A stretch of 39,699 nt of DNA from Burkholderia dolosa (lineage in GTDB: Bacteria; Pseudomonadota; Gammaproteobacteria; Burkholderiales; Burkholderiaceae): contig NZ_CABVPR010000054.1 in assembly GCF_902499135.1 (NCBI RefSeq), positions 1 through 39,699 of the forward strand, in the 5' to 3' direction. Both the position numbers and the translations under genes were made by a program. The notes under the pieces are model-generated. The model was not told the origin of the DNA. It saw only the letters and a program-made list of their open reading frames with translations, and made no database searches. Of the stretch, positions 37,088-39,699 are shown one piece after another. Every line of letters starts with the position of its first letter. Position 1 is the stretch's first letter.

Positions 37088-38380
37088 ATGATTACGCAAT
37101 CCTCGCCCGCCTCCCGAACCGCATCCGAGTCCGCCGCACCGCTGTCGCTCGCCGACGCGCAGGCGCTCGCGTGCCGGTTCGCGGTGCCGGTCGATGCATC
37201 CGACACGGTGCCGCTACGCGATGCGCTCGACCGCGTGCTTGCGGCGGACGTGAACGCGCCGTTCGACATTCCCGCTTACGACAACTCGGCGATGGACGGC
37301 TATGCGTTCGACGGCAGCGCGAGCACGCTCGCGCAGTCGGCCGACGTCGCGCTGACGGTGGCCGGCGCCGCGTTCGCCGGCCATCCATTCGACGGCGTCG
37401 TCGCGCCGGGCACCTGCGTGCGGATCATGACCGGCGCGCCGATGCCGGCCGGATGCGACACGGTGATCCCGCAGGAACGCGTGCGCGTCGACGGCGACAC
37501 GGTGCGCTTCGCCGCGCACGACGTCGCGCGCGGCGCGAACTGCCGCAAGGCCGGCGAGGATCTCGCACGCGGCGCGTGCGCGCTCGCCGCGGGCCGCGTG
37601 CTGCGCGCGGCAGACCTCGGCCTGCTCGCGTCGTTCGGTGTTTCCGACGTCACGGTGCGCCGCCGCGTGCGCGTCGCGGTGTTCTCGACCGGCGACGAAC
37701 TGCGCGAGCCGGGCGAGCCGCTCGATCGCGGCACGCTGTACGACAGCAACCGCGCGATGCTGATCGCGATGCTCGAACGGATGCACGTCGACGCGCTCGA
37801 CCTCGGGATCGTCCGCGACGATCCGGCGGCGCTCGAACGCGCGCTGCGCGATGCCGTCGCCGCACAGGCCGATGCCGTGATCACGTCGGGCGGCGTGTCG
37901 GTCGGCGAAGCGGACTTCACGCGCGACGTGATGGCAAAGCTCGGCGACGTGACGTTCGCGAGCCTCGCGCTGCGTCCGGGCCGGCCGCTCGCGTGCGGCA
38001 CGCTGCGCGCGGCCGGCGGCGCACGCGACGCGCTGTTCTTCGGGCTGCCGGGCAATCCGGTCGCGTCCGCGGTGACGTTTTACGCGATCGTGCGCCCCGC
38101 GCTGCTGACGCTCGCCGGCGCACATGCGACGCCGCCCGCAATGTACACGGCGCTCAGCACGCACGCACTGAAGAAGCGGCCCGGTCGCACCGAATATCTG
38201 CGCGGCATCGCGACGCGCGCCGCCGACGGCCGCTGGCACGTCGCGCCGGCCGGCTCGCAGAGCTCCGCGTCGCTGAGCGGCCTCGCGGCCGCGAACTGTT
38301 TCATCGTCCTGGGCCACGATACCGCGGCAGTCGACGCGGGCGCCCCGGTCGACATCCTGCCGCTCGACGGCCTGATCTGA
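37088..38380 (+). CDS. moeA: Molybdopterin molybdenumtransferase
   Basis: Inserts molybdate into adenylylated molybdopterin to form the active cofactor. In the 430-residue protein, the first domain contains AYDNSAMDGYAF, the MoaB/MogA-like domain contains STGDELREPGE and TSGGVSVGEADF (substrate-binding loop), and GLPGNPVASAVTF precedes the C-terminal beta-barrel domain. Its start lies 111 bases after mobA; no promoter motif stands out in that gap. Confidence 0.96.
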   Translation: MITQSSPASRTASESAAPLSLADAQALACRFAVPVDASDTVPLRDALDRVLAADVNAPFDIPAYDNSAMDGYAFDGSASTLAQSADVALTVAGAAFAGHPFDGVVAPGTCVRIMTGAPMPAGCDTVIPQERVRVDGDTVRFAAHDVARGANCRKAGEDLARGACALAAGRVLRAADLGLLASFGVSDVTVRRRVRVAVFSTGDELREPGEPLDRGTLYDSNRAMLIAMLERMHVDALDLGIVRDDPAALERALRDAVAAQADAVITSGGVSVGEADFTRDVMAKLGDVTFASLALRPGRPLACGTLRAAGGARDALFFGLPGNPVASAVTFYAIVRPALLTLAGAHATPPAMYTALSTHALKKRPGRTEYLRGIATRAADGRWHVAPAGSQSSASLSGLAAANCFIVLGHDTAAVDAGAPVDILPLDGLI

Positions 38381-38419
38381 ATTCCACCATCGGTATATCT
38401 CTACGGGGGCAATCCGCAC

Positions 38420-38695
38420 ATGAAGAAACAAATCTCGTCGATCGCCGCGGGGCAGACCGCGAAGGCGCTGATCCTCGTCTATCTGACGTTCAGCGTGCCG
38501 ATCGTGCTGCTCGGCATTCTGGTCGCGTACGTGCGCTACGGGATGGTCGAGCTCAGCACGATCCTGAGCGCGCTGCTGCTGAACGCGATCCTCGGCTTCG
38601 TGCTGCTGTGGATCGCGTGCCATGCGTACAACTGGGTCGCTTCGCGCTTCGGCGGCATCGAGATCGTGCTGTCCGATCCGCCGGAGGAAGCGTGA
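38420..38695 (+). CDS. Small two-helix membrane protein of unknown function
   Basis: A 91-residue protein with two clear hydrophobic helices (about 17-38, LILVYLTFSVPIVLLGILVA, and 46-66) separated by the short YVRYGMVELST linker, and a C-terminal acidic tail. A lysine-rich start and no signal-peptidase site suggest a two-pass inner membrane protein. I do not recognise a family. It follows moeA by 39 bases, and its stop overlaps the GTG start of the GNAT gene (GTGA), so the two are translationally coupled. A link with molybdenum metabolism is only positional. Confidence 0.85.
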   Translation: MKKQISSIAAGQTAKALILVYLTFSVPIVLLGILVAYVRYGMVELSTILSALLLNAILGFVLLWIACHAYNWVASRFGGIEIVLSDPPEEA

Positions 38696-39177
38696 GCAGC
38701 GTGCCGCTGATCCGCTCGGCCGAAGCCCGCGACGTCGGTGCGGTCCTCGCGCTGATGCGCGAGCTCGCCGAGTTCGAGAAGCTCACGCATCTGTTCGTCG
38801 CGACCGATGCCGATCTCGCCGATGCATTGTTCGGCGCGCGGCCGGCCGCCGAGGCGCTGGTTGCCGAGCGCGACGGCGCGATCGTCGCGTATGCGCTGTT
38901 CTTTCACAACTACTCGACGTTCCTCGGCCGCCGCGGACTCTATCTCGAGGACTTGTACGTGCAGCCGTCGCAGCGCGGCACGGGGCTCGGCACCGCGATG
39001 CTGCGTCATCTCGCGGCACTCGCGGTCGAGCGCCGTTGCGGGCGTTTCGAATGGTCGGTACTCGACTGGAACCGGCGTGCGATCGATTTCTACGAAAAGA
39101 TGGGCGCGACCGTGCTGCCGGACTGGCGCATCGTGCGCGTGACCGGCGACGCGCTGGACGCGCTCGCCGCGCGCTGA
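38692..39177 (+). CDS. GNAT family N-acetyltransferase
   Basis: A 161-residue acetyltransferase starting at GTG 38692, which overlaps the preceding stop. The GNAT core is clear: motif D IRSAEARDVGAVLALMRELAEFE, motif A LYLEDLYVQPSQRGTGLGTAM with the acetyl-CoA pyrophosphate loop RGTGLG, and motif B ending with NRRAIDFYEKMGATVLPDW. The pattern is closest to spermidine/spermine acetyltransferase-like GNATs (ELAEFEK, YFHNYSTFLGR-like segment), so a polyamine or amino-acid derivative may be the acceptor; this is not certain. Confidence 0.9.
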   Translation: MSSVPLIRSAEARDVGAVLALMRELAEFEKLTHLFVATDADLADALFGARPAAEALVAERDGAIVAYALFFHNYSTFLGRRGLYLEDLYVQPSQRGTGLGTAMLRHLAALAVERRCGRFEWSVLDWNRRAIDFYEKMGATVLPDWRIVRVTGDALDALAAR

Positions 39178-39240
39178 ACACCGGCGGCCGCGCACGCAGG
39201 CCGTCGCGGCAATGGAAAACGGGCGCCGCGGTGAACTGAA

Positions 39241-39280
39241 CCCCAAGAGTTGGACATAGATCCGACCCTTGGGGTTTTTT
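39241..39280 (+). terminator. Terminator-like hairpin at the IS left end
   Basis: CCCCAAG (39241-39247) pairs with CTTGGGG (39268-39274), followed by six T (39275-39280), just ahead of the OrfA start codon. It could end read-through from the moeA-GNAT transcription unit and protect the transposase gene from outside transcription, a known property of many IS ends. Confidence 0.6.
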
Positions 39281-39281
39281 C

Positions 39282-39699
39282 ATGACGAAATACGACGAGC
39301 GGTTCAAGCTTGAAGTGGTGCAGCGGTATCTGTCTGGCGACAAAGGGTACAAAGCGCTTGCGAGAGAGTTTGGGGTGGGCAGCACACAGGTGGAGCAATG
39401 GGTTGCCAGCTACAAGCGCCATGGTGCCGATGGATTACGGCGCAAAGGGCACGTGAAGTACAGCGCACAGTTCAAGCTGGAGGCGCTGGAACGCATGCAG
39501 CGGGAGAATCTATCCCGCACGCACATGCAGGCGCTGCTGGACATTCGTGATGCAGGAGCCATCGCCCGTTGGGAACGCCAGTATCATGAGGGTGGTTTCG
39601 CCGCCCTCCTACCACGTCCGAAGAACCTGTCCGCATTTTTGTGGGCGAGGCGGTTGAACAGCACGTTATCCACGCGCCTGCATAAATCGCTCGCCGAAC
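39282..39699 (+). CDS. IS150-type transposase OrfA (partial, helix-turn-helix)
   Basis: Open from ATG 39282 to the window end. Two helix-turn-helix repeats are visible: MTKYDERFKLEVVQRYLSGD with YKALAREFGVGSTQVEQWV, then VKYSAQFKLEALERMQRE with DAGAIARWERQYHEGG, the arrangement of IS150 InsJ-like proteins that bind the terminal repeats. After LLPRPKN (about 39626) the frame does not show the usual Arg/Lys/Pro-rich linker and coiled coil but LSAFLWARRLNST, so the element may be truncated or frameshifted there. The catalytic OrfB is not present in the window. Confidence 0.8.
   Translation, partial: MTKYDERFKLEVVQRYLSGDKGYKALAREFGVGSTQVEQWVASYKRHGADGLRRKGHVKYSAQFKLEALERMQRENLSRTHMQALLDIRDAGAIARWERQYHEGGFAALLPRPKNLSAFLWARRLNSTLSTRLHKSLAE

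Larger units (their letters stand above)
39232..39699 (+). mobile_element. IS3-family (IS150-group) insertion sequence, left end
   Basis: The left terminal sequence TGAACTGAACCCC begins about 55 bases after the GNAT stop and leads into a transposase OrfA. The element is less GC-rich than the flanking chromosome and uses more A/T-ending codons, indicating recent acquisition. The right end, OrfB and target duplication lie outside the window, or the element is truncated. Its boundary at 39232 is estimated from the usual TG end of the family. Confidence 0.8.

Overview
The window is chromosomal core sequence of a betaproteobacterium, almost certainly Burkholderia and probably the B. cepacia complex. 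The evidence is the very high GC content with strong third-position GC bias, the gene order, and the protein sequences themselves (for example EF-P with Arg32 paired with EarP, and an algU-like rpoE-rseA-mucB-mucD cluster). Genes cover nearly all of it. I see no rRNA, CRISPR array, prophage or defence island. The only mobile DNA is the start of an IS3-family element at the right edge.

Layout. 1-2918 (minus): tRNA-Gly(GCC), pgsA, uvrC, in the same order as in E. coli. 2995-4867 (plus): earP and efp, the rhamnosyltransferase and its target, with a long hairpin between them. 5135-6520 (plus): an orphan NtrC-type response regulator with an altered GAFTGA loop. 6728-14935 (minus): lepA-lepB-rnc-era-recO-pdxJ-acpS-nagZ, covering translation, secretion, RNA processing, ribosome assembly, recombination, vitamin B6, ACP activation and wall recycling. 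15158-19808 (minus): the envelope-stress cluster (ygfX-like gene, rpoE, rseA, mucB, mucD) and a small glutaredoxin-like gene. 19821-26540 (minus): yceD-rpmF-plsX-fabH-fabD-fabG-acpP-fabF, the type II fatty-acid operon headed by ribosomal protein L32. 26734-28082 (plus): maf and an RsmI-like methylase. 28153-31224 (minus): rluC, a HAD phosphatase, a Rieske protein and an S49 peptidase, joined by overlapping stop/start codons. 31948-35094 (plus): rne behind a roughly 700-base structured leader. 35224-39177 (plus): moaA, mobA and moeA for molybdenum cofactor, then a small membrane protein and a GNAT acetyltransferase. 39232-end: IS element.

How the genes fit together. The fab cluster makes and uses acyl-ACP: AcpS (encoded in the neighbouring cluster) activates AcpP, FabD, FabH, FabG and FabF build the chain, PlsX diverts it to phospholipid and PgsA makes phosphatidylglycerol. 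RNase III, RNase E, Era, LepA, YceD, L32 and RluC all act on ribosomes or RNA. RpoE, RseA, MucB and MucD sense and respond to envelope damage.

The most interesting material is RNA-level and non-coding: a multi-hairpin rne leader, a perfect 13-bp hairpin just upstream of rnc, terminator-like hairpins placed in the leaders of plsX and fabF directly after the genes for two abundant proteins (L32 and ACP), and a 17/18-bp hairpin between earP and efp. I found no convincing wholly new multi-gene system. Coordinates and motifs were read by eye, and functions rest on family recognition without database searches.
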